64,000 nt of DNA from Roseomonas nitratireducens (GTDB lineage Bacteria > Pseudomonadota > Alphaproteobacteria > Acetobacterales > Acetobacteraceae), in the NCBI RefSeq assembly GCF_017813355.1, contig NZ_JAGIYZ010000001.1:186001-250000 (forward strand), written 5' to 3'. Each line of letters opens with the position of its first letter. The first letter of the stretch is position 1. Shown here piece by piece: positions 25,332 to 33,561 of the stretch. The notes beneath the pieces were generated by a model. It saw nothing but the letters and a program-made list of their open reading frames with translations, searched no databases and was not told the DNA's origin. The position numbers were made by a program, and so were the translations under genes.

Positions 25332-25826
25332 TCAGTTCCCCTTGCCGGCGGGGAGGGCCATGGCCTTCTCCCATGCGGCGGTGATTTCCTCGGCGAAGGT
25401 CTCGGCGATCATCGCCGCCGCGATCCGCGCCGCGCCGTCATCGGTCACCGGCGCCAGCGCCGCGGCGCGCAGATGCCCCACCAGTTCCCCGGCCGAAAGC
25501 GTGCCGCGCGGCAGCCGGCCCAGCGTCTCATGCGCCGCGCGCACCGGGTCGCCCGTGCTGCGCAGCAGGTGCCGCGCGGCGACCAGCAGCGCGCCGGCGA
25601 GTGCCGCCGCTTCCCGCGTGCCTTCGCGCATGATCCGCCGGTCCTCGGCTTCCGGGGAATTGCCGTCGATGACGAACAGGTCGAGCGTCCCGCGCAGACC
25701 TTCCGCCGCGCTGGCCAGCGCCTGCGCTTCCCGCACCAGGGCGGATGCGAGGATGGCGGTGCCGTTCGCGATGTCCTGCGGGCCGGGGCCGGTGAAGGCG
25801 CCGTCCATGCCGTGCTCGTCTTCCAT
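25332..25826 (-). CDS. Hypothetical protein between pth and ychF, 164 aa
   Basis: Not recognised. The sequence is helix-rich and Ala-rich: [26 protein letters not shown], then [20 protein letters not shown], and the end [24 protein letters not shown]. No signal peptide or membrane helix. Its ATG overlaps the pth stop by 4 bp, and its stop lies 1 bp before the ychF start, so translation coupling across pth-this-ychF is likely. A role in translation or ribosome function is only suggested by position. Confidence 0.75.
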   Translation of the reverse strand: MEDEHGMDGAFTGPGPQDIANGTAILASALVREAQALASAAEGLRGTLDLFVIDGNSPEAEDRRIMREGTREAAALAGALLVAARHLLRSTGDPVRAAHETLGRLPRGTLSAGELVGHLRAAALAPVTDDGAARIAAAMIAETFAEEITAAWEKAMALPAGKGN

Positions 25827-26422
25827 CACGCCTCCTGCGTCAGCAGCGCGACGCGCGTCATGAAGTCCTCGGCCTTGCCCTCGGCCAGCATCGGCGCGCA
25901 ATCGGCCACCGCGTCGAGCAGCCGCGCGAGCCAGGCCTGGTCCTGCTTGGCGAAGTTGCCCAGCACATGGCCCGTCACCGCATCCTTGTGCCCCGGATGG
26001 CCGATGCCCAGGCGCACGCGCCAGAACTCGGCGCTGGCGAAGGCGCGGCGCATGTCGCGCAGGCCGTTGTGGCCGGCGACGCCGCCTCCCTTCTTCACCC
26101 GCACCTTGCCCGGGGCGAGGTCCAATTCGTCGTGGAAGGCGGTGATGGCCTCCACGGGGATCTTGAGGAAGGACGCGGCCTGCTGCACGGAATCGCCGCT
26201 CGCGTTCATGTAGGTGAGGGGCTTGAGCGCCCAGACCTTGCGGCCGCCGATCGTGCCCTCGCTGGCCTCCCCCTTGAAGCGCTTGCGCCAGGGGGAGAAG
26301 CGGTGCCGGCGCGCGATCTCGTCGAGCGCCATGAAGCCGATATTGTGCCGCTGGCGCGCATGCTCCGACCCCGGATTGCCGAGGCCGACCCAGAGAAGGG
26401 GCGTGTCGTCGCGCGCGGGCAT
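25826..26422 (-). CDS. pth: Peptidyl-tRNA hydrolase
   Basis: 198 residues. The conserved N-terminus [26 protein letters not shown] contains the catalytic His (RHNIGF), followed by [42 protein letters not shown] and [13 protein letters not shown]. It releases tRNA from prematurely dropped peptidyl-tRNA. Positioned between rplY upstream and the 164-aa protein/ychF downstream; rplY-pth-ychF is a common proteobacterial order. Its start is 4 bp from the right hairpin of repeat copy D, so the pth leader is highly structured. Confidence 0.97.
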   Translation of the reverse strand: MPARDDTPLLWVGLGNPGSEHARQRHNIGFMALDEIARRHRFSPWRKRFKGEASEGTIGGRKVWALKPLTYMNASGDSVQQAASFLKIPVEAITAFHDELDLAPGKVRVKKGGGVAGHNGLRDMRRAFASAEFWRVRLGIGHPGHKDAVTGHVLGNFAKQDQAWLARLLDAVADCAPMLAEGKAEDFMTRVALLTQEA

Positions 26423-26426
26423 GGTG

Positions 26427-26524
26427 ACCGGGGGGAGAAGGGAACTTCTCCCCCCGCGCCCCCCTCAACCTTCCTTGTGACCAAAGAAGGGAGGGGGTTC
26501 GGGGGAGGTTCGCCTCCCCCGACC
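26427..26524. repeat. Intergenic hairpin element, copy D (inverted)
   Basis: Hairpin 26430-26455 (GGGGGGAGAAG/CTTCTCCCCCC, GGAA loop) and hairpin 26501-26520 (GGGGGAGG/CCTCCCCC, TTCG loop), joined by CCCCCCTCAACCTTCC and AAAGAAGGGAGGGGG. Same order as copy C on the opposite strand, without its inner third hairpin. It fills the gap between rplY and pth, 4 bp past the rplY stop, so it may attenuate or process the rplY-pth transcript. Confidence 0.8.
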
Positions 26525-27196
26525 TTACTTCTTCTTCTTCGCGGGCGCGGCGGCGGCACCGCCGGCCGGCGCCTTCTGCTTGGTCGCCTCGACCGGCGCG
26601 GCCGCGGCCGGGGCCGCTTCCTCGACGACGGTCGGCGCGGCGACCGAGGCCACCATGAAGTCGCGGCCCTGGATCACCGGCTTCGCGCCGAACTGGTCCT
26701 TCACGGCGGACCAGCGGAGGGAGGCGCCGATCGCCGCCTCGCCCAGGTCGACCTGGAAGGCTTCCGGCACGTTCTCCGGGTCCGCCATCACCTCGATCTC
26801 GCGGCGGACGACGTTCAGCACGCCGCCGGCCTTGAGGCCCGGGGAGGTGTCCTCGTTCAGGAAGGCGACGGGCACCTTCACGCGGATCCGCGCGCCCGGG
26901 GCCAGGCGCTGGAAGTCCACGTGGATGGGGCGGTCGGTGACGGGGTGGAACTGCACCTCGCGCATCAGGCAGCGCTCGGCGGCGCCGCCCTTCACCGCGA
27001 CCTCGTACAGGTGCGACTGCCAGCCGCCCTTGTGCAGTTCCTTCATCACGACGCGCGGGTCGAGGGCGAGCAGCGTCGCCTCCTGCTTCGCGCCGTAGAT
27101 GACAGCGGGGACAAGCCCCTGACGCCGGGTTGCGCGGGCTGCCCCCTTACCTGCCTGCTCGCGCGCCTCGGCCTCGATCCGAATGGTCTGGACCAT
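26525..27196 (-). CDS. rplY: 50S ribosomal protein L25/general stress protein Ctc
   Basis: 223 residues, the long TL5/CTC form. The N-terminal L25 part (EAREQAGKGAARATRRQGLVPAVIYG) binds 5S rRNA, followed by the TL5 C-terminal beta domain (VPVAFLNEDTSPGLKAGGVLNVVRREIEV). The tail is Ala/Pro-rich and ends in a run of Lys (PAKKKK). AAGGAG lies 10 bases before the ATG. It leads the rplY-pth cluster on the minus strand. The Lys/Ala tail is common in alphaproteobacterial L25 proteins. Confidence 0.96.
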   Translation of the reverse strand: MVQTIRIEAEAREQAGKGAARATRRQGLVPAVIYGAKQEATLLALDPRVVMKELHKGGWQSHLYEVAVKGGAAERCLMREVQFHPVTDRPIHVDFQRLAPGARIRVKVPVAFLNEDTSPGLKAGGVLNVVRREIEVMADPENVPEAFQVDLGEAAIGASLRWSAVKDQFGAKPVIQGRDFMVASVAAPTVVEEAAPAAAAPVEATKQKAPAGGAAAAPAKKKK

Positions 27197-27261
27197 GGTC
27201 GTTGTGCTCCTTGCGGGTGTTGCCTGCCGAACGGGGCCCCGCGGGGCTGCCGGAACGACAA

Positions 27262-27287
27262 GCGCCGGCCTCCAGGGGTGCCGGCGC
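27262..27287. other. GC hairpin in the rplY/DUF2339 divergent gap
   Basis: GCGCCGGC and GCCGGCGC form an 8-bp perfect stem with a 10-nt loop. It lies 66 bp upstream of the rplY start and 86 bp upstream of the DUF2339 start. Possible leader structure; otherwise the 176-bp gap shows only a GC-rich stretch around 27235-27250 (GGGGCCCCGCGGGG). Confidence 0.4.
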
Positions 27288-27372
27288 GGCTGGGCTTCTA
27301 TGCGAAAGGCTTCACAGGCGCAAGCGCGGGCGCCTTGACGCGGGCGGGACCGGAAGCCGAGCGTGCGGGGTG

Positions 27373-30060
27373 ATGACAGAAATCGTTCTCATCGTCCTGC
27401 TGTTCCTGGCCGGCTGGGTCTTCGGCATCGCCGGGTATTTCCGCGCCGGGGGCGCGCGGCGGGAGGCCGAGCGCCTGCAGGCGGAGGTCGCGGCGCTGCG
27501 CGCCGAGGTCGGCGGCATGGCCGGCGCGCTGATCGCCGCCGGCTTCCGCCCGCCCGAGGCCGCGCCCCAGCCCCATGCCGCCCCGCCGGAGGCCTATGCC
27601 CCCGGACCCTACGCCGAACCCCAGCCCGCCGCCGCCGAGCCCTTCGCCCCGCCGACCGAGGCCGGCCCCGCCGCCGAACCGGCCGCGGAGGCCCCGGCCC
27701 CGCCGCCGCCCTGGGCGCGGCCGGCCGGGGAACGGACGGGCCCGAGCCTCGAGGAACTCATCACCCAGCGCTGGGGTGTCTGGCTCGGCGCCGGCGCCCT
27801 GCTGCTGGCCGGCGTCTTCCTGGTGCGCTTCGCGGTGGAGGAAGGCTGGCTCGGCCCGGCCGCGCGCTGCGGGCTCGGCGCGCTGCTCGGCGCGGCGCTG
27901 ATCGTCGCGGGGGAATGGCTGGCGCGGCGGTCCGCCCCCGGGCCGCTGCCGGATTACGGGCCGCCGGCGCTGGCGGCGGGCGGCGTGGCGACGCTGTTCG
28001 GCGCGGCCTATGCCGCCACCGCCATGTACGCGCTGCTGCCGCCGGTGGTGGGTTTCGCGGCGATGGCGGCGGCGGGCGTGTTCGGGATGCTGCTCTCGCT
28101 CCGGCGCGGGCCGCTGGTCGCCGTGGTGGGGCTGGTCGGCGCCTTCGCCACGCCGGCGCTGGTGACGACGGACGATCCCTCGCTGGTCGGGCTGTTCGCC
28201 TATCTGCTGGTGGTGACCGCGGCGGCGATGCTGGTGGTGCGCGCGACGGCCTGGGGCTGGCTCGGCTGGTCGGCGACGGCGGCGGGCGCGCTGTGGGTGC
28301 TGGTCGGCGGCGTGGTCGCCGAGCTGAACGAGGAATGGGCGCCCGCGATCTTCGTGCCGCTGGCCGCCGCCTGCTTCCTGTTCCTGCTGCCGCGGGATGC
28401 CTTCGCCGCGCCGCTCGGCCGCAGGCTCGCGCATCTGCCGCCGGCGCTGCTGGGCCTGGCGCTGCTGCCGCTGGCGCTCACGGTGGAAGGGCTGGCGCCG
28501 GCGGCGGGCATCCTGGGGCTCGCGCTGGTCGCGGTGCTGGCGGGCATGCGGGATGCGGCGCTGGCGCGGCTGCCCTGGATCGGCGCGGGGCTCGGCATCC
28601 TGCTGCTGCTGGCCTGGCTGGTGCCGCCCTTCGCCCCGGGCGGGGAGCGCGTGACGATCGAGGGCGTGGTGCAGGGCGTGATCCCCGGCGCCTGGGTGCC
28701 CTCCGCCCTCTGGCCCTTCCTGGTGGTGGCGCTGCTGCTGGGCGCGCTGCACCTGCTGGCGGGGCTGGCGATGGAAGCGCGCGGGCCGCTCGCCTGGGCG
28801 GGCACGGCCGCCTTCGTGCCGGTGCTGGTGCTGCTGGCAGCCTATGCCCGGGTGCGCGGATTCGCGGCCGACCCCGCCTGGGCGCTGGCCGCCTGCGCCG
28901 TCGCCGCGGTGCATGTGGGTGCCGCGGCACGCGGGATGCGGGACGGATCGCAGGCGCGGGCCGGGATGCATGCGGCGGGTGCGACGGCGGCACTCGCGCT
29001 CGGCGTGGCGATGGTGCTGCGGGAGCAGTGGCTGACGCTGGCCGTAGCACTTTTCCTGCCGCCGCTCGCGATGATCGCGCGGCGCACGGCGCTCGACCCG
29101 CTGCGGCGCGTCGCCGTGGCGGTGGCGGGCTTCGTGCTGGTGCGGCTTGCGCTCAACGGCTTCGTGCTCGGCTACGACTGGGGCGACTGGCCGCTGCTGA
29201 ACGGGCTGCTGCTGGCCTATGGCGTGCCGGCCTTCTGCTTCGCCTGGGCGGGGCGGGAATTCCTGCGCATGCGGGACGGCATCGCGGTGCGGGTGCTGGA
29301 ATGCGGCGCGGCGCTGTTCGCGATGCTGCTCGTGCTGCTGGAGATCCGCCACGCCGTGCAGGGCGCGGCGCTGGCCGCGGGCCGCTGGGACTTCGCCGAG
29401 GCCGCCTGGCAATGCACGGCGCTGTTCGCCGGCGCCTGGGCGCTGCTGGTCGCGCATCGGCGCGGCGGGCGCGTGGCGATGATCTGGAGCGCGAGGGCGG
29501 CGGGGATGGCGGGCCTCGCCGTCGGGCTGATCCTGCTGCTGCAGAATCCCTGGACGGCGGGGGAGGACATTCCCGGCCTGCCGCTGCTGACCGCGCTGGT
29601 GCCGGCCTATGCGCTGCCGGCGCTGCTGGTGGCACTGGCGGTGGCGCGCGCGCCGGAAGCGCGCACGCCGCCGGGTCTTGCCACGCTGCTGTCCGGCTAT
29701 GCGCTCGTCTCGGCCTTCGCCTGGGCGACGCTCGAGGTGCGGCGCGCCTTCCATCCAGAGAAGATCGCCTGGGCGCCGATCGGGGAGGCGGAGATGTACG
29801 CCTATTCCGGCGCCTGGCTGCTGCTCGGCGCGCTGCTGCTCGCCATCGGCATCCGGGCGGGGCGGAAGGAGATCCGCCTCGCCGCGCTTGGCGTGGTGGC
29901 GCTGACCACGCTGAAGGTCTTCATCGTGGACATGGACGCGCTGGTCGGGCTGTGGCGCGTGCTGTCCTTCCTCGGCCTCGGGCTGGCGCTGATCGCGCTG
30001 GGGGCGATCTATCGCCGCTTCGTCGTCACGCCGGCAGCGGCGGCAGCGCCACCGGGCTGA
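27373..30060 (+). CDS. DUF2339 multispanning membrane protein
   Basis: 895 residues. After a first membrane helix (IVLIVLLFLAGWVFGIAGYF) comes a short coiled-coil (REAERLQAEVAALRAEVGG), a Pro/Ala-rich linker to about residue 125, and then some 20 or more hydrophobic helices. The DUF2339 start is recognisable by SLEELITQRWGVWLGAGALLLAGVFLVRFAVEEGWLGPAAR, and the end by KVFIVDMDALVGLWRVLSFLGLGLALIALGAIYRR. The family is widespread in proteobacteria with no established reaction. Start at 27373 replaces a longer frame with no hydrophobic character. Its last 35 bp overlap the convergent phosphatase gene. Confidence 0.88.
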   Translation: MTEIVLIVLLFLAGWVFGIAGYFRAGGARREAERLQAEVAALRAEVGGMAGALIAAGFRPPEAAPQPHAAPPEAYAPGPYAEPQPAAAEPFAPPTEAGPAAEPAAEAPAPPPPWARPAGERTGPSLEELITQRWGVWLGAGALLLAGVFLVRFAVEEGWLGPAARCGLGALLGAALIVAGEWLARRSAPGPLPDYGPPALAAGGVATLFGAAYAATAMYALLPPVVGFAAMAAAGVFGMLLSLRRGPLVAVVGLVGAFATPALVTTDDPSLVGLFAYLLVVTAAAMLVVRATAWGWLGWSATAAGALWVLVGGVVAELNEEWAPAIFVPLAAACFLFLLPRDAFAAPLGRRLAHLPPALLGLALLPLALTVEGLAPAAGILGLALVAVLAGMRDAALARLPWIGAGLGILLLLAWLVPPFAPGGERVTIEGVVQGVIPGAWVPSALWPFLVVALLLGALHLLAGLAMEARGPLAWAGTAAFVPVLVLLAAYARVRGFAADPAWALAACAVAAVHVGAAARGMRDGSQARAGMHAAGATAALALGVAMVLREQWLTLAVALFLPPLAMIARRTALDPLRRVAVAVAGFVLVRLALNGFVLGYDWGDWPLLNGLLLAYGVPAFCFAWAGREFLRMRDGIAVRVLECGAALFAMLLVLLEIRHAVQGAALAAGRWDFAEAAWQCTALFAGAWALLVAHRRGGRVAMIWSARAAGMAGLAVGLILLLQNPWTAGEDIPGLPLLTALVPAYALPALLVALAVARAPEARTPPGLATLLSGYALVSAFAWATLEVRRAFHPEKIAWAPIGEAEMYAYSGAWLLLGALLLAIGIRAGRKEIRLAALGVVALTTLKVFIVDMDALVGLWRVLSFLGLGLALIALGAIYRRFVVTPAAAAAPPG

Positions 30061-30607
30061 CATCCCAGGCGCTGCCCTTCGCGGGCGGCGTGCAGAGGAT
30101 GGGCAGCGCGTTCGGCGTGCGCACGTTCGGCTCGTGGCCGAGCGCCAGGCGCAGGGCGCGGAACAGCGCGCCGTGGGCGACCACCAGCACCGGGCCGGGC
30201 AGGGCGGTCGCGCGGTTCACCGCGGCGACGCCGCGCGCGACGAGCTCGGCGAAGGCCTCGCCCCCCGCGGGCGTGTAGGTGCCGGCGATCCAGTCGTCGT
30301 ACCAGTCGCCCATGGGCAGGCCTTCCTGCTCGCCGAAGGCGACTTCCTGCAGGTCCTCGTCCAGCGAGACGGGCAGGGCGAGCGCGGCGGCGACCGTCTC
30401 GGCGGTGCGGAAGGCGCGGTCGAGCGGGGAGGCGACGATGGTCGCGATGCCGCGGCCCTTCATCGCTTCCGCCGCGCGCGCGGCCTGCATCACGCCGATG
30501 GCGTTCAGCGGGATGTCGGTGCGGCCCTGGCTCAGCCCCTGCGCGTTCCAGTCCGTCTCGCCGTGGCGGAGGAACCAGAAGGGGATGCGGTTCAGCGTCG
30601 GTGTCAT
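30026..30607 (-). CDS. Histidine phosphatase family protein
   Basis: 193 residues. The RHG motif FLRHGETDWNAQG is near the start, the second catalytic region is ASPLDRAFRTAETVAA, and the late His is in VVAHGALFRALR. The fold covers phosphoglycerate mutases and broad phosphatases (CobC, PhoE, GpmB types); the substrate cannot be told. The start is placed at 30607 (MTPTLNR); ATG at 30619 is also possible and neither has a clear ribosome-binding site. It overlaps the convergent DUF2339 gene by 35 bp at the 3' ends. Confidence 0.88.
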   Translation of the reverse strand: MTPTLNRIPFWFLRHGETDWNAQGLSQGRTDIPLNAIGVMQAARAAEAMKGRGIATIVASPLDRAFRTAETVAAALALPVSLDEDLQEVAFGEQEGLPMGDWYDDWIAGTYTPAGGEAFAELVARGVAAVNRATALPGPVLVVAHGALFRALRLALGHEPNVRTPNALPILCTPPAKGSAWDVSPVALPPLPA

Positions 30608-30639
30608 GATGGATCCCATGAAGCATGACCTGCGACCGG

Positions 30640-30735
30640 CAAAGCCGGCCGAGCGGCCGAATGGCCGCCGCCGCTTGTGCGGCGAGCCAAGCGAAGCGCC
30701 GGCGTCCGGGGCGCGGATCGGCAACGATCCGCAGA
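30640..30735. repeat. GC-rich palindromic intergenic stretch, probably a diverged relative of the 33-kb repeat
   Basis: Contains CCGGCAAAGCCGG-like and GGCCGAATGGCC inverted repeats and a hairpin at 30714-30731 (CGGATCG-GCAA-CGATCCG). The segment CGCCGGCGTCCGGGGC followed by CGGATCG...CGATCCGC parallels CGCCGGCGCCTGGGGC...GGATCG...CGATCC in the tandem repeats near 33.1-33.5 kb. No coding potential seen. Confidence 0.5.
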
Positions 30736-30743
30736 ATGGAGTG

Positions 30744-31142
30744 TCACGGCGTATCTCCGGCGAGCGCGATGGCGGCGAAGGCGACCTTCGCCTCGGTCGG
30801 CACGCCGAAGCGCGCGGTGTGGCGCGCCGGCAGGCCGTTCGGGAAATGCTTCACGTATTCGGCGTTGCATTCGGCGTAGTCCGCCGGGTCGGTGATGAGC
30901 ATGGTCAGCTGCATCGCGCGGTCGAGCGAGGAGCCCGCTTCGCGCAGGATGCCGTCGACCATCGCCAGCGCCTGGCGCGTCTGCTCGGCCGCCGTCGCAC
31001 CGCGATGGATGCCGCGGGCCGGGTCGTGCGGTGCCGAATGGCCCGAGACGAACACAAGGCCACCGGCGCGCGTCGCGCGGCTGAAGGGGCGCCCTTCGCC
31101 GGGGCCTGGCGGGCCGATGATGGCGAAGGGCGCCTCGCTCAT
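30744..31142 (-). CDS. RidA/YjgF-family protein
   Basis: 132 residues. The RidA core is visible: FSRATRAGGLVFVSGHSAPHDP, TRQALAMVDGILREAGSSLDRAMQLTMLITDPADYAECNAEYVKHFP and ARHTARFGVPT (Arg that binds the carboxylate). RidA proteins hydrolyse reactive enamine/imine intermediates; many subgroups have unknown substrates. Its ATG overlaps the stop of GST copy 1 by 4 bp, so it belongs to a GST-GST-RidA unit on the minus strand. Confidence 0.87.
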   Translation of the reverse strand: MSEAPFAIIGPPGPGEGRPFSRATRAGGLVFVSGHSAPHDPARGIHRGATAAEQTRQALAMVDGILREAGSSLDRAMQLTMLITDPADYAECNAEYVKHFPNGLPARHTARFGVPTEAKVAFAAIALAGDTP

Positions 31143-31762
31143 GCCGGCAGGCCTTCCTGCGCCAGCGCCCGCTGCACGGCCGGCCGCGCCAGCATCGCCT
31201 TCAGATGCGCGTCGAGCCGCGGCGGCAGCGTCATGCCCGACCGCCGCGTCGCCCAGTATTCGACGAAGAACAGCGCCGCGTCCGCGACCGAGTAGCCCGA
31301 GGGCAGCACCCAGGTGTCGCCGGCCCAGGTCTTCTCCAGCACGTCGAAATACTTCGCGGCGAGCGCCTTGCCCTGCTCGACAACCTTCGGGAAATCTTCC
31401 TCCCGCGGGGTGAAGTTCGCGGTGCGGAACTGGCGCGTGAAGCCCTGCGGGTGGATGGTGCCGCAGACATAGTCGAGCATCTCGGCGCAGCGCGTCTCCC
31501 CTTCCAGGTCGGTGGGCGCGAGCTTCGCGTCCGGGTTGGACTTCGCGAGCCACATGGCGATGACGGGGAATTCCGTCAGCAGCGAGCCGTCGTCGCGCAG
31601 CAGCGCCGGCACCTTCGACTTCGGGTTGATCGCCATGTAGTCGGGCTTGTGCTGCGCGCCGTCCTTCAGCGCGACGAGCCCGAGCTCGTAGGGCTTGCCC
31701 AGTTCCTCGAGGATGACGTGGATGCCGACGGAGCAGGCGCCCGGGGAATAGAACAGCTTCAT
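31139..31762 (-). CDS. Glutathione S-transferase, tandem copy 1
   Basis: 207 residues. Thioredoxin-like N-terminal domain MKLFYSPGACSVGIHVILEELGKPYELGLVAL with the beta-class catalytic Cys (GACS), the cis-Pro KSKVPALL and GSLLTEFPVIAMWLA, then an all-helical C-terminal domain. Conjugates glutathione to electrophiles or acts in peroxide/thiol exchange. The start matches copy 2. It overlaps RidA by 4 bp downstream and the stop of copy 2 lies at its start (31762), giving tight coupling. About half of the N-terminal residues match copy 2, so the pair arose by tandem duplication. Confidence 0.92.
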   Translation of the reverse strand: MKLFYSPGACSVGIHVILEELGKPYELGLVALKDGAQHKPDYMAINPKSKVPALLRDDGSLLTEFPVIAMWLAKSNPDAKLAPTDLEGETRCAEMLDYVCGTIHPQGFTRQFRTANFTPREEDFPKVVEQGKALAAKYFDVLEKTWAGDTWVLPSGYSVADAALFFVEYWATRRSGMTLPPRLDAHLKAMLARPAVQRALAQEGLPA

Positions 31763-32379
31763 CACGAAAGCCCCTCCGCCTTCAGCGTGCGCTGCACGGC
31801 CGGGCGCGCGTTCATGCGCGCGAAATGCGCCGCGACGTTGCCGGGCAGGTCCTTCTTCAGCCGCGCGTTCCACCAGAACGACACGTAGAAGAGCGCGCTG
31901 TCGGCGAAGGAATAGGTGCCCGCGAGCCAGTCCTTGCCCGCCAGCGCCTTGTCCATCAGGCCGAGGCCCTTGGCGAAGATCTCCTCCCCGCGCGCCTTCA
32001 CCGCCTCGTGGTCGGCTTCCGACGGCGCGAAGTTGGCGGGGCGGAACATGCGGGAGAAGCCCTGCATGTGCATGGTCGCGACGCAGTAGTCCGTCGCCTC
32101 GATCGCGCGGGCCTGCGCATCGGTGCCGGAGGGCATCAGCCCCGCGGTCGGGAAGCGGGCGGCGAGCCAGAAGGCGATGGCGGGATATTCCGTCAGCACC
32201 GTGCCGTCGTCGCGTTCCAGCGTCGGCACCTTGGACTTCGGGTTCAGCCCGGCGAATTCGGGCTTGAACTGCGCGCCTTCCCGCAGGTTGACGAGCACTG
32301 CCTCATAGGGCGCACCGATTTCCTCGAGCAGCACATGGATGCCGACCGAGCAGGCGCCCGGCGAATAATAGAGCTTCAT
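31762..32379 (-). CDS. Glutathione S-transferase, tandem copy 2
   Basis: 205 residues. MKLYYSPGACSVGIHVLLEEIGAPYEAVLVNL, KSKVPTLERDDGTVLTEYPAIAFWLA and TMHMQGFSRMFRPANFAPSEADHEAV align nearly throughout with copy 1. Beta-class GST fold with Cys in GACS. Start at 32379 is chosen by alignment with copy 1; ATG at 32391 directly follows GGAAGG and is possible. It is the first gene of the GST-GST-RidA unit. The target electrophile is unknown. Confidence 0.92.
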   Translation of the reverse strand: MKLYYSPGACSVGIHVLLEEIGAPYEAVLVNLREGAQFKPEFAGLNPKSKVPTLERDDGTVLTEYPAIAFWLAARFPTAGLMPSGTDAQARAIEATDYCVATMHMQGFSRMFRPANFAPSEADHEAVKARGEEIFAKGLGLMDKALAGKDWLAGTYSFADSALFYVSFWWNARLKKDLPGNVAAHFARMNARPAVQRTLKAEGLS

Positions 32380-32461
32380 CTGGAGCGTCATCCTTCCGGA
32401 ATGCCGCGCGCGGGCGGCGTGGGCGGAGAATCGGGCGCGGGCGCCGGCTTGGCAAGCGGGC

Positions 32462-33064
32462 TCAGGCGCGGCGGGCGAGCCAGACGGTCCGCCCGCCCGT
32501 GGCCGGGTCTTCCGGCCGGTGGTCGAGCACGGCGAAGCCCTGCGCGGCGAGCAGGGCGCGGTACTCCTCGGCGTCGAGGCTCGCATGGAACAGCGGTTCC
32601 CCCGCATAGGTCCCCATCGCGACGCCGTGGCGCGGCCCGGAGGTGAAGAGCAGCGGCGCGCCGGGCGCGGCATGTGTGGCGAAGCGCGGGAACATGCCGC
32701 GCTGCGCTGCGTGGTCGAGGTGGAAGAAGCTGTCCCAGGCGACCAGCCCGTCGAAGCGGCGGTGCAGCGCCATGGCGCGCATGTCGGCCTCGATCCACTC
32801 GGCCTGCGGCAGCCGCGCGCGGGCGAGGGCGAGCAGCGTGGGCGAGGCGTCGAGCCCCGTGACGCGATGCCCCGCCGCGGCGATGGCCGCCGCGATCGGC
32901 GCGCCCGACCCGCAGCCGATGTCGAGCACGCGCCCCGCCGGCGGCAGCAGGGCGAGGAAGCGCGCGAGCCAAGCGGCCTCGAAGGTGACCGCATCGCCCC
33001 GATCCCGCGCCCAGGCCGGCCCGTGGCGGGTGTAGAGGCCGATGATGTCGTCGGCGGCATCCAT
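32462..33064 (-). CDS. Class I SAM-dependent methyltransferase
   Basis: 200 residues. Motif I VLDIGCGSGAPIAAAIAAAG is near residue 50, motif II GLDASPTLLALARARLP follows, and motif IV is WDSFFHLDHAAQRG. The end (GFAVLDHRPEDPATGGRTVWLARR) is typical of small-molecule methyltransferases of the UbiE/ubiquinone-like superfamily; the acceptor is unknown. Start at 33064 (MDAADDI); a much longer frame runs into the tandem repeats upstream and is rejected. It lies 82 bp from GST copy 2. Confidence 0.85.
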   Translation of the reverse strand: MDAADDIIGLYTRHGPAWARDRGDAVTFEAAWLARFLALLPPAGRVLDIGCGSGAPIAAAIAAAGHRVTGLDASPTLLALARARLPQAEWIEADMRAMALHRRFDGLVAWDSFFHLDHAAQRGMFPRFATHAAPGAPLLFTSGPRHGVAMGTYAGEPLFHASLDAEEYRALLAAQGFAVLDHRPEDPATGGRTVWLARRA

Positions 33065-33134
33065 CGCCGCATCCTGCCATGGCGAGGCCGTGCGCGGGAC
33101 ATGTCGCTGTCGGATCACGCGAGGCCGAGATCCG

Positions 33135-33560
33135 TCAGCACCGGCGCCTGGGGCAAGAAGCGGATCGAGGCCGATGCCTCGATCCGCGAGCGCGAAGCGC
33201 GACCGCGCCCAGACCGTCAGACGTGCCGGGCGCACCAGTCCACGGCGCGAAAGCCAAGCCGCCGGATGGCCACGCCGGCGCCTGGGGCACAAGAAATGGA
33301 TCGAGGCCGATGCCTCGATCCGCGAGCGCGAATGCGCGACCGCGCCCAGACCGTCAGACGTGCCGGGCGCACCAGTCCACGGCGCGAAAGCCAAGCCGCC
33401 GGATGGCCGCGCCGGCGCCTGAGCCACAAAAAAACGGATCGAGGCCGATGCCTCGATCCGCGAGCGCGAAGCGCGACCGCGCCCAGACCGTCAGCCCCGC
33501 CGGGTGCGTCAGCGCACGGCGCGAAAGCCAAGCCCGCGGATGCGGGCGCCGGCGACTGAG
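33135..33560. repeat. Three tandem copies of a ~137-bp palindromic repeat
   Basis: Each unit contains a 10-bp perfect stem GGATCGAGGC/GCCTCGATCC with a CGAT loop (33162-33185, 33298-33321, 33436-33459; spacing 136 and 138 bp), then CGCGAGCGCGAA, CGCGCCCAGACCGTCAG, a CACGGCGCGAAAGCCAAGCC block and CGCCGGCGCCTG. Units 1 and 2 are nearly identical; unit 3 diverges in its second half and ends in a GCCCGC/GCGGGC hairpin at 33532-33547. The block fills the 497-bp gap between the methyltransferase and prs, both on the minus strand, and so follows prs. Apparent reading frames across it are repeat artefacts. A partial copy occurs at 56850-56912. Confidence 0.9.
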
Positions 33561-33561
33561 G

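Noticed and set aside
27298..30063. 921-residue minus-strand frame over the DUF2339 gene
   Set aside because: Arg/Gln/His-rich, no hydrophobic or domain pattern; mirror of the membrane protein codons.
32462..33427. N-terminal extension of the methyltransferase to 33427
   Set aside because: The added residues come from the tandem repeats; ATG at 33064 starts the recognisable fold.
33217..33531. Open frames across the tandem repeats
   Set aside because: They only translate the repeat units, in several frames, with no start signal; artefact of the repeat.
33135..33560. CRISPR array
   Set aside because: Repeat units are about 137 bp with no short repeat/unique spacer alternation and no cas genes.
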